From Coriobacteriia bacterium (GTDB lineage Bacteria > Actinomycetota > Coriobacteriia > Anaerosomatales > JAENZW01), in assembly GCA_029858605.1 (NCBI GenBank), contig JAOUET010000045.1, positions 1 through 11,128 of the forward strand: 11,128 nt of DNA. The letters run 5' to 3'. The notes under the pieces were generated by a model. It was not told the origin of the DNA. It ran no database searches and saw nothing but the letters and a program-made list of their open reading frames with translations. The translations under genes and the position numbers were made by a program. Shown one piece after another: positions 1 to 7,540 of the stretch (the stretch's first letter is position 1; each line of letters begins with the position of its first letter).

Positions 1-1
1 C

Positions 2-316
2 GAGGCGCCGCGCACGCTCTCGGTGACGACCAACGTTCGCATGAAGTCACTTGGCGACCTGGAGATCGAGTCGTGGATGGAACGTGGGGAGTTCATGACT
101 TGCGCCGGCGCGTACAACATCGAGGGCCAGATCGCCGAAGTGAACGACGACGAATGCTACCAGAACGTCGCTGGTCTTCCCCTGTGTCACGTCCACCGCG
201 CACTGGTCGCCCGACCCGTGGCGGGTCCGGCTGGCCGGCCACGATCGCCCATCGAGAGGTGCAACACGGCGCTGTGCAGAGACTGCACGCTAGGACCCTC
301 GATCACCCGACTCTAG
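2..316 (+). CDS. Maf-family nucleotide pyrophosphatase, 3' part
   Basis: This is the C-terminal 104 codons of a Maf/HAM1-like nucleoside triphosphate pyrophosphatase; the 5' end lies outside the window. Maf proteins hydrolyse non-canonical or modified nucleoside triphosphates to monophosphate and pyrophosphate in the cytoplasm and are linked to septum control. The visible hallmarks are VTTNVRMKSL, the segment GEFMTCAGAYNIEG (family form GEP...AGAYGIQG) and NVAGLPL near the usual C-terminus (family NVVGLPL). The frame is open from base 2, so the GTG at 23 is internal and not a start. About 38 residues follow the conserved end and carry a Cys cluster (CNTALCRDC), an unusual tail. The stop TAG at 314-316 overlaps the stop of the convergent methyltransferase gene. 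The family call rests on motif memory, not on a search. Confidence 0.75.
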   Translation, partial: EAPRTLSVTTNVRMKSLGDLEIESWMERGEFMTCAGAYNIEGQIAEVNDDECYQNVAGLPLCHVHRALVARPVAGPAGRPRSPIERCNTALCRDCTLGPSITRL

Positions 317-1104
317 ACCCTCTTCGCGACCACGATCACGCTCTCGTCCGTATCGACCTCCAGCGCCTTCATATCGTGGCCCCCGTAGACGCGAACATCG
401 TCGAAGCCCGACGAGCGCAGTTCGGTCTCCAGCAGGTCGATGGGTAGAGCCGCGTGTACCGAGCGCCTGTGCTCCAGCGACCACTCGCCGTCGTGGCCCC
501 GCACCAGTGTCAGGAAATCGAAGTCGACGTGCTCCCCATCCATTGGATAGTCGATCACACGGAGGAACACTTTCGTGCCTGCAGTCGTGTCCCGGACGAC
601 CGGTGGGATGCTTCGCGGTCGGGACATGAGAAGCCGGCTGTGATTGAGCAGATGCAGCACGAGGGCGCCGTCCCGCCTTAGCGCCTTCGCGAAGTCCGCA
701 AGCGCGAGCCTCAAGCCCTCGTGCCCCTCCACGTGCGGCAAGGCGTTGCCGGTACACACCAGAGCATCGAATCCGGCGAGGCCGAGATCGCACAAACCGC
801 CGAACCCGCCCCTCGTCGTTCGGACCGAGCCTCCTGCTTCGGCGATGCGCTCGGCTTGACTGCCGATATTCGTGTCGGCCTGCGCAAGCATGGACTCGTC
901 CGGGTCCACGCCTACGACATCGAGCCCCCAGGTCGCAAACATGATCGCGTGTCGCGCGCTACCGCAACCGATGTCGAGGACGTTGCGCGCGCCCACTTCC
1001 TCGAACACCGCTCTGAACAGGGGCTCTTCGCGCGCCAGCCGCCTGCCCCAGTCGACGAACTCGTCGTAGTCGGCGGCGGGATGTATCTCCTTCTCGGGGG
1101 TCAT
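313..1104 (-). CDS. class I SAM-dependent methyltransferase
   Basis: This encodes a 263-residue cytoplasmic methyltransferase with a Rossmann-like SAM fold. Motif I is VLDIGCGSARH (residues 42-52), which binds the SAM methionine moiety, and the acidic residue closing strand 2 is D67 in VVGVDPDESML, expected to hold the ribose. The post-I strand FDALVCTGNALPHV and the LHLLNHS strand fit a Methyltransf_25/11-type domain. The substrate cannot be told from sequence. The ATG at 1102-1104 was chosen because it follows the upstream stop by 11 bases, is preceded by a purine-rich GGGGGAAAGGGT ribosome site, and leaves a normal domain length. An in-frame extension upstream would overlap the amidohydrolase gene and has no family character. 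It is the last gene of the five-gene minus operon. Family call is firm, role unknown. Confidence 0.85.
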   Translation of the reverse strand: MTPEKEIHPAADYDEFVDWGRRLAREEPLFRAVFEEVGARNVLDIGCGSARHAIMFATWGLDVVGVDPDESMLAQADTNIGSQAERIAEAGGSVRTTRGGFGGLCDLGLAGFDALVCTGNALPHVEGHEGLRLALADFAKALRRDGALVLHLLNHSRLLMSRPRSIPPVVRDTTAGTKVFLRVIDYPMDGEHVDFDFLTLVRGHDGEWSLEHRRSVHAALPIDLLETELRSSGFDDVRVYGGHDMKALEVDTDESVIVVAKRV

Positions 1105-1115
1105 ACCCTTTCCCC

Positions 1116-2036
1116 CTATTCGTCCATCCGGAAGATCCGCACCGCGTTGCCTCGCAGGATCAGGTCGCGTGCCGCATCGGAAACGCCGAGCTCCTCGAGC
1201 GTGCGGCGCTGCTGGTATGCGATCCACGTGCGATACGGCCGCGTCGTCCCCGCGTCGGTGCCGAAGAGTATTCGTTCGGGGCCGATCGAGTGCAGGCAGC
1301 GCTCGAAGGCCAGCGCGAGCGTCGTCTGGTGCGCGGAGTAGTCCATCCAGTTGTTGGTTCCGGACGTGTCGACGCATACGTTCTTGCACTGATAAGCGAG
1401 CCTGAGAACCTGATCGAGATAGCCTGCTCCGAAGTGTGCGATCACGAACGAGATGTTCGGGTAATCACGGGCGACCGGGGACAGGTCGATCGGGTCCGCA
1501 TACCGCATGTCTACACCCGGGTCGACGCTGACGCCGTAGTGAATGATGAAGCCGACGCCGAGGTCTGAAGCCTTGTCGAAGAACGGTCGGCACGCGGGAT
1601 CCGAGAGCAGGTAGCAGCGGTTCACGGGCAGAAGCTTCACGCCCTTGAAGCCTGCGGCTATCTCGCGCTCGAGCCGCTGTGGTGCGTCGGGTAAGCGCGG
1701 GTCGATATTGCATAGCGCGTGGATGTGCCCTTTCGCCGCCACCACGAAGTCGAGCATGTACTGCGAGTCGGGTACCACCGATACGACCAGCGCCTTCGAG
1801 ATGCCCGCCGCGCGTATGCGCTCGACATACCAAGGTGCCATCTCCTCGGCCGTCATGTCCGGCAACTCGTCGCCTCGGCGCCCGAATCTGCGCTCGCGCA
1901 CGGCCCGGGAGAAACGCTTGCTCTCTTCCGGGTGCTTTCCGACGTACTCCTCGAGAAGCCCGAGTGAGAACAGGTGGCAGTGCGCATCGATGATATCGCC
2001 TGGTGCCGTCGGCAGGGCCGGGGAAAGCCGTGTCAC
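1116..2036 (-). CDS. amidohydrolase-2 family metal-dependent hydrolase
   Basis: This 306-residue protein belongs to the amidohydrolase-2 (PF04909-type) TIM-barrel hydrolases or decarboxylases. The metal-binding HxH lies at H19 and H21 (DAHCHL), followed by a strand-end lysine in GFKGVKLLPVNR, H166 (HYG), H201 (AHFGAGY) and D261 (LFGTDAG), the expected order of metal and catalytic residues. No signal peptide is seen, so it is probably cytoplasmic. The substrate is unknown; relatives act on amide, lactone or carboxylated aromatic substrates. The start is taken as the GTG at 2034-2036, preceded by GAGGT four bases upstream and lying 7 bases after the stop of the upstream PspC gene. An in-frame GTG at 2079-2081 would overlap that gene by 38 bases and add a His-rich stretch with no family character. 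The methyltransferase gene follows after 11 bases. Confidence 0.85.
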   Translation of the reverse strand: MTRLSPALPTAPGDIIDAHCHLFSLGLLEEYVGKHPEESKRFSRAVRERRFGRRGDELPDMTAEEMAPWYVERIRAAGISKALVVSVVPDSQYMLDFVVAAKGHIHALCNIDPRLPDAPQRLEREIAAGFKGVKLLPVNRCYLLSDPACRPFFDKASDLGVGFIIHYGVSVDPGVDMRYADPIDLSPVARDYPNISFVIAHFGAGYLDQVLRLAYQCKNVCVDTSGTNNWMDYSAHQTTLALAFERCLHSIGPERILFGTDAGTTRPYRTWIAYQQRRTLEELGVSDAARDLILRGNAVRIFRMDE

Positions 2037-2043
2037 GCGAACC

Positions 2044-2535
2044 TCAGCTTCCGGGTGGAGGTGGAGGTGGCGCGTCGCCACTCGAGAGTGGCTCCTCCGG
2101 CATTATTATCGCTGCGACGATGTAGGCAACCAGTGCGGCGCCGGCATCCGCTATCAGCGCGAATCCCACGAATGCGAGCCTCACGATCGTAGGGTCGAGG
2201 CTGAAGTACTCAGCGATACCACCCAACACGCCCGAGATCATGCGTTGCGTACGCGACCGGTACAGCCGCTGCCCCTTGCCAGGCAGTCTGGCCGAGATGC
2301 GCCCGCTGGAAGCGACCAGCAGGATGCCGACTACGATGAGGCCGACCGCGAAAGCCCAACGCCGCCACTCACCGAAGTAGAAGCCCCAGGCGGTGAAGTC
2401 CGGCCACACCCATTGCCACAGCCGGCCGCCGATCAGGCCAAGTCCGACTAGGACGAGCAGGACGCCGATGATCACGGCCGGACCCTTGTTGGGCGGACCC
2501 TCGACCGGACCCCGTGGTTGCTGCTCCTCGTTCAC
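2044..2535 (-). CDS. PspC-domain membrane protein (C-terminal PspC)
   Basis: This is a 163-residue membrane protein. It has a short polar N-terminus, two transmembrane segments (about residues 19-37 and 60-76) and a PspC domain at about residues 90-148 that includes RLYRSRTQRMISGVLGGIAE and LDPTIVR, ending in a membrane segment and MPEEP. A proline tail (six consecutive Pro) ends the protein. PspC domains occur in phage-shock or LiaF-type envelope-stress proteins, so a role in sensing membrane stress is inferred. The start is GTG at 2533-2535, with a textbook AGGAGGG seven bases upstream. The stop TGA at 2044-2046 is 7 bases before the amidohydrolase start. The domain order is the reverse of that of the larger PspC neighbour upstream, to which its PspC domain is clearly similar. 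Confidence 0.85.
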   Translation of the reverse strand: MNEEQQPRGPVEGPPNKGPAVIIGVLLVLVGLGLIGGRLWQWVWPDFTAWGFYFGEWRRWAFAVGLIVVGILLVASSGRISARLPGKGQRLYRSRTQRMISGVLGGIAEYFSLDPTIVRLAFVGFALIADAGAALVAYIVAAIIMPEEPLSSGDAPPPPPPGS

Positions 2536-2547
2536 GGCCGCTCCCTC

Positions 2548-4008
2548 CTAGTAGTACTGGACGCGAACCTCAGCCAGACCAGTCGCGACCGAGATGTCGT
2601 AGCGATCGCGCGCTTCGTCGAATCCGCTGCTTGCCCACGTCCGTTCGCCTATGGTCAGTCCGCCGCCGTCGGGTGTGTCGACGACTGCCAGACCGCCTGT
2701 TGCACTCACTCGCGCCTCGGTTCCCTTCGGCAGCCTGATCGTCACGCTGGAAACGCCGGAGCTGACGCTGACGTCGATGGTGCCGGCACCGCGGGCAGGC
2801 TTTCCCAGCTTGACTCGCGCATCGGTCACGCCCGTGCCTATCGAGAGCTCGCGCACGTCGATGTCGGAGAAGTCCGCATCGAGCGCGCTAGCGGCGGCGT
2901 CGACCGAAAGCTCCCACTCGACGTCATCCGACAGTTGCAGGTCCATCCCCGCGTCGCCGCGGTAGACAAGCGCCGGGCCCCCGCTTCCCGCGCTGAGCGC
3001 GATGTCCACACTGTCGCCCATCTTGGCCGATGTGAACTCGGTGTCGAATGGCGAGTCGATGGACGCACTTAGCAGATCGTCACCCGACTCGATCGTGATG
3101 CGTCCGACAGGCGCCTCTATGTCTGCCGAAGCGCTCCGGACGCCGGGATCTGCCGGCTCCGAATATTCCGTGTGGCTGGCCAACGGGCCGAACAGCCCCA
3201 TGGACAGCGAGAACGGTCGCTGGTAGAGAACGAACACGCCGATGAGGATGCCGAAGAGCACGACGAGACTCGACAGAGTCCGAAGCCACAAGTTGTCCAG
3301 GCCCTTTCCGATGATGTCCAAGCCGGCGGCGATGAGCAGCAGGGGCCATAGGCTCACTACCGAGAGCCACACCGACCAGCCGAGGGCGCCCGTAGTGTTG
3401 GCAAGGAACACGCCGCCCACGAACACACCGGTGAGTCCTTCGATCAGCCGGTTGACGTTCCAGCTCCCCTTTGAGTCCGGCGTGACCATGGTACGGACAC
3501 CGAGCAGGATGACGACTACCGGCCACAGGGCCCAGACGTTGACCTCGGGCACCAGGCGCGCGGCTATGATCAAAGCCCCCAATACGACCAGGATCATGCC
3601 GATCCAGACGGTCCCGCCACGGCCTCGCGCGGTTGGCGGCGGGGCGAGCGGAGCAGCCGGGGCGGGAGGGATCGGTGGCCTTTCGACCTCAGGCGGTTTC
3701 GGTGGCGTCGGCGGCCGGGGCGGCTCTGGCGGCATGGGCGCGACCATCGGGCCCGCCCCGAGCGAATCCTCCGGTTGCGCCTCGGGCCCACCGGCCAGCG
3801 ACGAGGCCCCCGCGACGGACTCCTCGGGAACGACGATCCACATGATTGCGTATGCGATCACGGCGGCCGCGTTTCCAACGACCGCCAGCAACACGGCGAT
3901 AATCCTGACGACCGTCGGATCGAGCTGGTAGTAATCGGCAATACCGCCACACACACCTGCGATCATTCGCTCGGTGCGGCTGCGGTACAGCTTCCGACCG
4001 TCAGCCAT
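2548..4008 (-). CDS. PspC / LiaF-like multi-domain membrane protein
   Basis: This encodes 486 residues in four visible parts. The first is an N-terminal PspC domain (about 4-63; RKLYRSRTERMIAGVCGGIA, LDPTVVR, IVVPEE). The second is a long proline-rich linker (about 87-126). The third is a group of roughly five hydrophobic membrane segments (about 134-262, including LWPVVVILLG and SLWPLLLIAAGLDIIGKG). The fourth is a C-terminal beta-rich region (about 290-486) resembling the LiaF or toast-rack type, with repeated strands such as IEAPVGRITIESG and SVSSGVSSVTIRLPKG. LiaF-like proteins modulate envelope-stress signalling, so a membrane-anchored sensor or regulator is inferred. The ATG at 4006-4008 follows GGAAGGAAG and overlaps the end of the upstream CNNM/CBS gene by 8 bases. 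The stop TAG overlaps the Shine-Dalgarno of the next gene, which suggests coupled translation. Confidence 0.88.
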   Translation of the reverse strand: MADGRKLYRSRTERMIAGVCGGIADYYQLDPTVVRIIAVLLAVVGNAAAVIAYAIMWIVVPEESVAGASSLAGGPEAQPEDSLGAGPMVAPMPPEPPRPPTPPKPPEVERPPIPPAPAAPLAPPPTARGRGGTVWIGMILVVLGALIIAARLVPEVNVWALWPVVVILLGVRTMVTPDSKGSWNVNRLIEGLTGVFVGGVFLANTTGALGWSVWLSVVSLWPLLLIAAGLDIIGKGLDNLWLRTLSSLVVLFGILIGVFVLYQRPFSLSMGLFGPLASHTEYSEPADPGVRSASADIEAPVGRITIESGDDLLSASIDSPFDTEFTSAKMGDSVDIALSAGSGGPALVYRGDAGMDLQLSDDVEWELSVDAAASALDADFSDIDVRELSIGTGVTDARVKLGKPARGAGTIDVSVSSGVSSVTIRLPKGTEARVSATGGLAVVDTPDGGGLTIGERTWASSGFDEARDRYDISVATGLAEVRVQYY

Positions 4009-5332
4009 CCGCTTCCTTCCCTTCTGAGCCCCGATCGCTCTGCATGTCGCTCCGAGTCACGAGCAGCCTTACGATCCGTCTTCTCCGCACCGCCTGCACG
4101 GTGAACGTCACACCGCCTTCCGTGACGCTCTCTCCCGGGAGCGGAATGTGCCCCAGGCGAGACAGCACCCATCCGGCCAGCGTTTCGTATTCGTCCGACT
4201 CCTCGACGGGCAATCCCATCTCTTCGGCTTCTTCGACCGAAAAGCGCCCGTCGACTATCCATTCCCCTTCTGCGACCTCAGTTATGTACCGGCGGTCCCT
4301 GTCGAACTCGTCGGCCACCTCACCAATGATCTCCTCCACTATGTCCTCGATCGTGACGAGCCCGGCTGTGCCGCCGTACTCGTCCACGACGACAGCCATG
4401 TGGTTGCGCAACGCCCGCATGTCCGAGAGAAGTGCGAGTATCTGCTTCGTCTCGGGCACGAACACCGGCGGCCTTGCGTACTCGGCAACCGAATCGTCCA
4501 GTCTGCCTGCGACGACAGGGCCGACAAGATCCTTGAGCAGCAGCACGCCCACGACCGTATCGGGATCCTCGCGGAAGACGGGCAGCCGCGAGAAGCCCGA
4601 CGTCCGAAAAGCATCCAGCGCCTCCTCGACCGTTGCATCGGTGCCCACGAGGACCATGTCGACGCGTGGCACCATTACCTCGCGCGCAACGGTGTCGCCG
4701 AGTTCGAATATCTCGTGGATCATGCGTTTCTCCTCGTCGAGGAGCGAGCCCTGCTCCGTCACGAGCAGCTTGATCTCCTCTTCCGAGACGCCGGGTCGGC
4801 CCTGTCCGGGCTTGACGCCGAGCAGCCGAGCCACGACATCCGCCGAGCGCGCGAGCAGCCATACTGCGGGCGCCACGATGGTCGCGAGCAGCCCGACGGG
4901 ACGCGCGACGGCTTTCGCGACCACGTCGGCTCGCTGCAGTCCGAGTCGCTTGGGCGCAAGCTCACCGACAACGAGCGTCAAGTACGAAACGAGTAGCGTC
5001 ACGAGGAAGACTGATAGCCCGCCGGCGATTCCCGCGAGCCACGGGCTACCGAGTGATCTCAGCCAGTCGGCCACGGGTCGCGCCAGGCTTACCGCTGCCG
5101 CTGCAGAGGCCGTGAATCCCACGAGGGTGATGCCGATCTGGATGGTCGCGAGGAGACGCGATGGGTCATCGGTGAGGTCCAGTGCGGCCTTCGCCCCGGC
5201 ACTGCCCTGTTCGGCGGCTTGCGTCAGCGACGAGCGACGAGCGCTGATCAGAGCGATCTCTGCGGCTGCAAAGTAGCCGTTCAGGAGAACCAGCCCCAGG
5301 ATCAGAAGCACTTCGGTGATATAGCCTTCCAT
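4001..5332 (-). CDS. CNNM/CBS/CorC_HlyC transmembrane protein (hemolysin C family)
   Basis: This 443-residue protein has the full architecture of HlyC/CorC (CNNM-type) proteins. It starts with an N-terminal CNNM (DUF21) transmembrane domain (about 1-190) with NGYFAAAEIALISARR and VVGELAPKRLGLQ. A CBS pair (about 205-335) follows, with REVMVPRVDMV and the hallmark VDEYGGTAGLVTIEDIVEEI. A CorC_HlyC domain (about 345-430) ends the protein. Relatives are linked to Mg2+ or Co2+ export and homeostasis; the older name hemolysin is not a functional claim. The ATG at 5330-5332 fits the family N-terminus. It has no good Shine-Dalgarno, and a TAATCT box sits 7 bases upstream, which suggests a leaderless transcript. 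A GTG at 5363-5365 would add 11 residues and has no ribosome site. It is the first gene of the five-gene minus operon. Confidence 0.92.
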   Translation of the reverse strand: MEGYITEVLLILGLVLLNGYFAAAEIALISARRSSLTQAAEQGSAGAKAALDLTDDPSRLLATIQIGITLVGFTASAAAAVSLARPVADWLRSLGSPWLAGIAGGLSVFLVTLLVSYLTLVVGELAPKRLGLQRADVVAKAVARPVGLLATIVAPAVWLLARSADVVARLLGVKPGQGRPGVSEEEIKLLVTEQGSLLDEEKRMIHEIFELGDTVAREVMVPRVDMVLVGTDATVEEALDAFRTSGFSRLPVFREDPDTVVGVLLLKDLVGPVVAGRLDDSVAEYARPPVFVPETKQILALLSDMRALRNHMAVVVDEYGGTAGLVTIEDIVEEIIGEVADEFDRDRRYITEVAEGEWIVDGRFSVEEAEEMGLPVEESDEYETLAGWVLSRLGHIPLPGESVTEGGVTFTVQAVRRRRIVRLLVTRSDMQSDRGSEGKEADG

Positions 5333-5339
5333 GTGGCCT

Positions 5340-5345
5340 AGATTA
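5340..5345 (-). promoter_or_regulatory. putative -10 box for a leaderless minus operon
   Basis: Read on the minus strand this is TAATCT, which matches the TANNNT form of actinobacterial -10 boxes. It lies 7 bases before the ATG of the CNNM/CBS gene, so transcription would begin at or very near the start codon. This agrees with the missing Shine-Dalgarno. No convincing -35 is visible. Confidence 0.4.
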
Positions 5346-5427
5346 CCAATGCCGCGGCAATTCACACAGACGGCAAGTGAGTGGGCGGCTGCGATGCGGA
5401 CACCGGACCGTCGCTCGTCTTTCGGGG

Positions 5428-5456
5428 TTCAAGACGGCGGCGGGAACACCGATAAA
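5428..5456 (+). promoter_or_regulatory. candidate promoter of the HEAT-like / HD-GYP operon
   Basis: TTCAAG (5428-5433) and GATAAA (5451-5456) are separated by 17 bases, a housekeeping-sigma spacing. The -10 matches four of six consensus bases and the -35 three of six. The predicted transcript would start near 5463 and carry a leader of about 95 bases containing the hairpin at 5496-5536. The match is moderate and unproven. Confidence 0.35.
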
Positions 5457-5495
5457 ACAGATACGCCGTGGACGGCGGCGGAAGCTTGTATGAGA

Positions 5496-5536
5496 ATCGG
5501 GCAGGGGAACCCTCGACTGGAGGGTTGCCGCCCGAT
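5496..5536 (+). promoter_or_regulatory. two-tier leader hairpin upstream of the HEAT-like gene
   Basis: The outer arms ATCGGGC (5496-5502) and GCCCGAT (5530-5536) are perfect complements. The inner arms AACCCTC (5508-5514) and GAGGGTT (5520-5526) are also perfect, with the 5-base loop GACTG. GG at 5505-5506 can pair with CC at 5528-5529 in the internal loop. This gives about 16 base pairs just 21 bases before the start codon. It has no T run, so it is not a classical terminator. It may be a leader control element; no known riboswitch core was recognised. Confidence 0.45.
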
Positions 5537-5557
5537 CGATCCACGGAAGGCGGAGGG

Positions 5558-7540
5558 GTGGCCGAGGTCGACACGACACGCCAGGTAGAGGCAATCGTTC
5601 GCGCTGTCGCATCCGCTGGCAAGGCACTCAAGTTGTACCCCCCGACCAGCCCGATACCACGCGAGACGATCGAAATCGCCATCAGCGAACTGGCCGTGTT
5701 TCTCGATGTCTCTCCCCTGCTATCTCTATGCGTCGCGCGCGAAGGCATCCAGTGGTCTGGCGCGCCCGTAGGCGGCGGCACTCCCGGGGTCGCAGACCTC
5801 GCCGGCGAACTCAGAGAGCACGGTCTGGCCGAAGTGGACTTCCTTCCCGGATGCTCCGTCGACGACCTCGTCGGCTTCCTGGGCGTCATCGGGCGCGAGC
5901 CGGGCGACGTGCGACGCGGTGGTGGCGCAAGCGCCATTCTCGTCGCAGACGGCATCGAAGGGATTCGCGTCACTGACGTGCACCTGACCGTGATCGAAGA
6001 GGTCCTTCCCGCAGCCGACGAGGATATCGAACTCTTCTTGCGCAGCCTTGCGACCGATGCGGACAAGCTTGCCGCGTGGCTCGCCGCCGCCTCGGCGGGA
6101 GATGCCGGCACCTTCGAGGAGGGTCTCGCCGATCTGGCGCACGCAGTCGGCTCCGACGGGATGTCCGAACTCGCACGCACGCTCGCCTCCGCTTTCTTGC
6201 AGCAGGAATCTGATGGCAAGGATGCGCTTCTCGGCTTGGCGCTGGAACCGGGGACGGTTCGCGAACTCGCTGCAGGGATGTTCGGCCATCTGGACTCGCC
6301 CGACATCGCGTCGGCGCTGTCCGGAGGCCTGTTCGGCGGCAACATGCTTTCGCTGTCGAACGCTCTCGTGAACCTGCCGCTCGCCGAGCGCATGCGACAC
6401 GTGTACGCCGACGTGCGAAAACTGCTTCCGGGCTACGACCATTCCGACAAGGAGCTTTCATTCTTGGACCACATGATGGAGGTCCGCGCGCAAAAGCAGC
6501 CGCAGGCAGCACTCGTCGACACCGATCAAGCCTATCGCAGCGCCGCTTCGGCGATGCAGGTTTCCGACGAAGAGGTGGCCGCGCTCCGCAGCCAAACATC
6601 TTCCTCGGCGGAGAAGAGCACCGTCTCGGGCGTGAACATCATGCTCGCCTTGCTGGACCAGCAGACTGACTTCGAGCTCTACGCGGAAGGCGTCGACCAC
6701 CTGGCCGTCATGGTGCCGCGTCTCGTACAGAACGGGCAGCTCGAACTCGCCCTGAAGGTCGTAACGGAACTCGCTGCGCGGGAGTCACGCGCCGAGCAGC
6801 CATGGCCTGACCTCACTGACCGTCTGCGTAGCGCACTCGCAACTGCCCTCGGGCGGGAGACGATGGCTGGTCTGGTTCAGACCGCTATATCAGACGGCTC
6901 GCGTATCCCGATGGTGCGCGAGTTCCTTAGACACGCCGACGAAAGCTCCGTGCGCTGTCTTGCCGAAGAGGCCGTGGCGCAGAAATCTGAGGGTCTTGCG
7001 ATCGCCGAGGAGGTTCTCGGCAAGCGTCTTGTCGACCTGCTAGTCACCACGACGGCCAACGCACAATGGTTCCAGCTCGAGCCGATCGTGGAGCGGCTTG
7101 CGCGCGAGAGCGACGCGCGGGCTATCCAGGCAATCGATTCGATTCTCGAGCGTCCCGACGAGCAGTCTCGCCGAGAGGCGGCACAGGGTCTTGCAGCGAG
7201 CGGTGGGCCTGGGGCTTCGAAGCTCCTGGGCAAGCTGATGCGCGATCCGTCGTCGGAAGTGGCCATGATAGCGATACGCGCGGTCGCCAAGCACGACATG
7301 CCGAACGGCGCGCTTCTGCTCTCGGAGCGCCTCGACGAACTCGATGTCGACGGAAAGGACTTCTTGCTCGCGCGCGAGGCGATCGGTTCGCTTGCGCGTC
7401 TGAGCGACCCCATGGCCGTTGAAGTGCTTGGCAAGCTCGGAGGCCGAAGAGCGCTCATCAAGCGAGGCCACTTCGTGGAAATCCAGGAGCTCGTCAGGCA
7501 GGCGCTTGAGGTGCAGAAGAGCAAAGGGGGTACTCGGTGA
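5558..7540 (+). CDS. HEAT-repeat-like protein with LYP-type N-terminal module
   Basis: This encodes a 660-residue soluble, helix-rich protein with no recognisable enzyme motif. The N-terminal part (about 5-110) is the same kind of module that begins the next gene: a helix ending in LKLYPPTSP, a beta hairpin (LCVAREGIQWSGAPV) and a helical pair (LAGELREHGLAEVDFLPG). The middle is acidic and helical. The C-terminal part (about 540-645) has HEAT-like helical repeats, for example SRREAAQGLAASGG and SSEVAMIAIRAVAKHD. HEAT repeats normally serve as protein-binding scaffolds. The start is taken as the GTG at 5558-5560, with GGAAGG seven bases upstream. A GTG at 5468 is in frame, but the extra 30 residues are low-complexity and would run through the leader hairpin. 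The gene overlaps the HD-GYP gene by four bases (GTGA), so a joint signalling role is inferred. Confidence 0.85.
   Translation: MAEVDTTRQVEAIVRAVASAGKALKLYPPTSPIPRETIEIAISELAVFLDVSPLLSLCVAREGIQWSGAPVGGGTPGVADLAGELREHGLAEVDFLPGCSVDDLVGFLGVIGREPGDVRRGGGASAILVADGIEGIRVTDVHLTVIEEVLPAADEDIELFLRSLATDADKLAAWLAAASAGDAGTFEEGLADLAHAVGSDGMSELARTLASAFLQQESDGKDALLGLALEPGTVRELAAGMFGHLDSPDIASALSGGLFGGNMLSLSNALVNLPLAERMRHVYADVRKLLPGYDHSDKELSFLDHMMEVRAQKQPQAALVDTDQAYRSAASAMQVSDEEVAALRSQTSSSAEKSTVSGVNIMLALLDQQTDFELYAEGVDHLAVMVPRLVQNGQLELALKVVTELAARESRAEQPWPDLTDRLRSALATALGRETMAGLVQTAISDGSRIPMVREFLRHADESSVRCLAEEAVAQKSEGLAIAEEVLGKRLVDLLVTTTANAQWFQLEPIVERLARESDARAIQAIDSILERPDEQSRREAAQGLAASGGPGASKLLGKLMRDPSSEVAMIAIRAVAKHDMPNGALLLSERLDELDVDGKDFLLAREAIGSLARLSDPMAVEVLGKLGGRRALIKRGHFVEIQELVRQALEVQKSKGGTR

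Noticed and set aside
2053..2070. GGTGGA-type tandem repeat
   Set aside because: It is the reverse complement of the CCA/CCT codons of the proline tail of the small PspC protein; ordinary low-complexity coding.
1645..2451. 268-codon open frame on the plus strand across the amidohydrolase and PspC genes
   Set aside because: It crosses two well-supported opposite-strand genes and has no domain character.
4044..5276. 410-codon open frame on the plus strand opposite the CNNM/CBS gene
   Set aside because: Ser/Thr-rich translation without any domain pattern; it is an antisense artefact of high GC over a strongly recognised gene.
5496..5536. c-di-GMP (GEMM) riboswitch before the HD-GYP operon
   Set aside because: The leader shows only a nested hairpin and not the conserved core or the two-helix layout of that class.
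5362..6393. 343-codon open frame on the minus strand opposite the HEAT-like gene
   Set aside because: Low-complexity Ser/Arg/Pro composition, no ribosome site and no family pattern.
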